A stretch of 14,038 nucleotides of DNA from Syntrophaceae bacterium UBA6109 (lineage in GTDB: Bacteria; Desulfobacterota; Syntrophia; Syntrophales; UBA6109): assembly GCA_002428445.1 (NCBI GenBank), contig DIWJ01000021.1, forward strand, positions 1 to 14,038, in the 5' to 3' direction. The position numbers and the translations under genes were made by a program. The notes beneath the pieces are model-generated. The model was not told where the DNA came from. It did not search any database and saw nothing but the letters and a program-made list of their open reading frames with translations. Shown piece after piece: positions 13,801 through 14,038 of this stretch. Position 1 is the stretch's first letter. Every line of letters starts with the position of its first letter.

Positions 13801-14038
13801 ATGGCCCAAGCTAACAGAGTCGATTTTACAGGTCAAACGATTTACATCGGGATGGATGTTCATTTCAAGAGCTGGACTGTGAGCATTTTCATGGAACTCA
13901 TTGAGCATAAGACATTTACCCAACCTCCGGATGTAGAGGTCTTGGTCTCCTACCTGCGCCGGCATTTCCCGGGAGCGGTTTATCGCGCCGTCTACGAGGC
14001 CGGATTTTGCGGTTTCTGGATTCATGACAAGCTCAGGG
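13801..14038 (+). CDS. IS110-family transposase (DEDD), N-terminal part
   Basis: The first 79 codons of a transposase are visible; the rest lies beyond the window. The RuvC-like DEDD catalytic domain begins with YIGMDVHFKSWTV, whose Asp19 is the first acidic residue. VYEAGFCGFWIH carries the second (Glu66). The HKTFTQPPDVEVLVSYLRR segment between them is typical of the family. The remaining two aspartates and the C-terminal Tnp-20 domain with its serine are outside. IS110 transposases work with a bridge RNA encoded in the element. No frameshift is seen in the visible part, so the element may be intact. The ATG follows an AAGGAGG embedded in a stem. Confidence 0.92.
   Translation, partial: MAQANRVDFTGQTIYIGMDVHFKSWTVSIFMELIEHKTFTQPPDVEVLVSYLRRHFPGAVYRAVYEAGFCGFWIHDKLR

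Larger units (their letters stand above)
13708..14038 (+). mobile_element. IS110-family insertion sequence, left part, continues past window
   Basis: The element is recognised from its transposase, which starts at 13801, and from the abrupt loss of the REP arm after 13707, which I take as the approximate left boundary. The exact end cannot be fixed because IS110 elements lack classical terminal inverted repeats and the right end is outside the window. The roughly 90-nt left leader is highly structured. Confidence 0.75.

Overview
The window looks like a chromosomal segment of a GC-rich, Gram-negative anaerobe, most plausibly a Desulfobacterota ('deltaproteobacterial', e.g. Syntrophales-like) bacterium. 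That placement is inferred from the gene mix: many lipoproteins and exported proteins, a citrate lyase operon, a DUF721 protein, and dispersed palindromes of the 'GTCATTCCCGCGAAAGCGGGAATC' type. No marker gene is present to confirm it.

Layout. Positions 1-1225 hold a fragment resembling an IS3 orfA, an AT-richer upstream region with several short repeats, and a FadR-type GntR regulator. Positions 1255-1700 are the broken 3' end of an IS3-family transposase on the minus strand. It abuts an isocitrate lyase/PEP mutase-superfamily lyase with a KRCGH catalytic loop (1749-2681). After about 500 bp without a gene, which includes REP-like palindromes, comes a minus-strand run of four genes for exported proteins (8186 down to 3209): a TPR-CHAT caspase-like lipoprotein, a transglutaminase-like protein, a DUF4185/DUF5005-like lipoprotein and a DUF4197 protein. 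A good sigma70-like promoter precedes the first of them.

Divergent from that run is an MFS carrier (8483-9748), followed by a convergent MoaE-like gene and a divergent DUF721 gene. The operon citD-citE-citF (10817-13574) has a near-consensus promoter and a hairpin at its presumed transcription start. The window ends in two repeat families and the left part of an IS110-family element that interrupts one arm of a REP-like palindrome.

How the parts may work together. The regulator, lyase, MFS carrier and citrate lyase fit uptake and cleavage of a small di- or tricarboxylate. The regulator and carrier genes share an upstream motif (CATG followed by AGGCGCCTGCT, near a TTGACA), which hints at co-regulation. 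The accessory genes citC, citX and citG are not in the window. The least-described part is the four-gene envelope cluster, where two proteins carry intact Cys/His-type protease residues and both are predicted to lie outside the cytoplasm.
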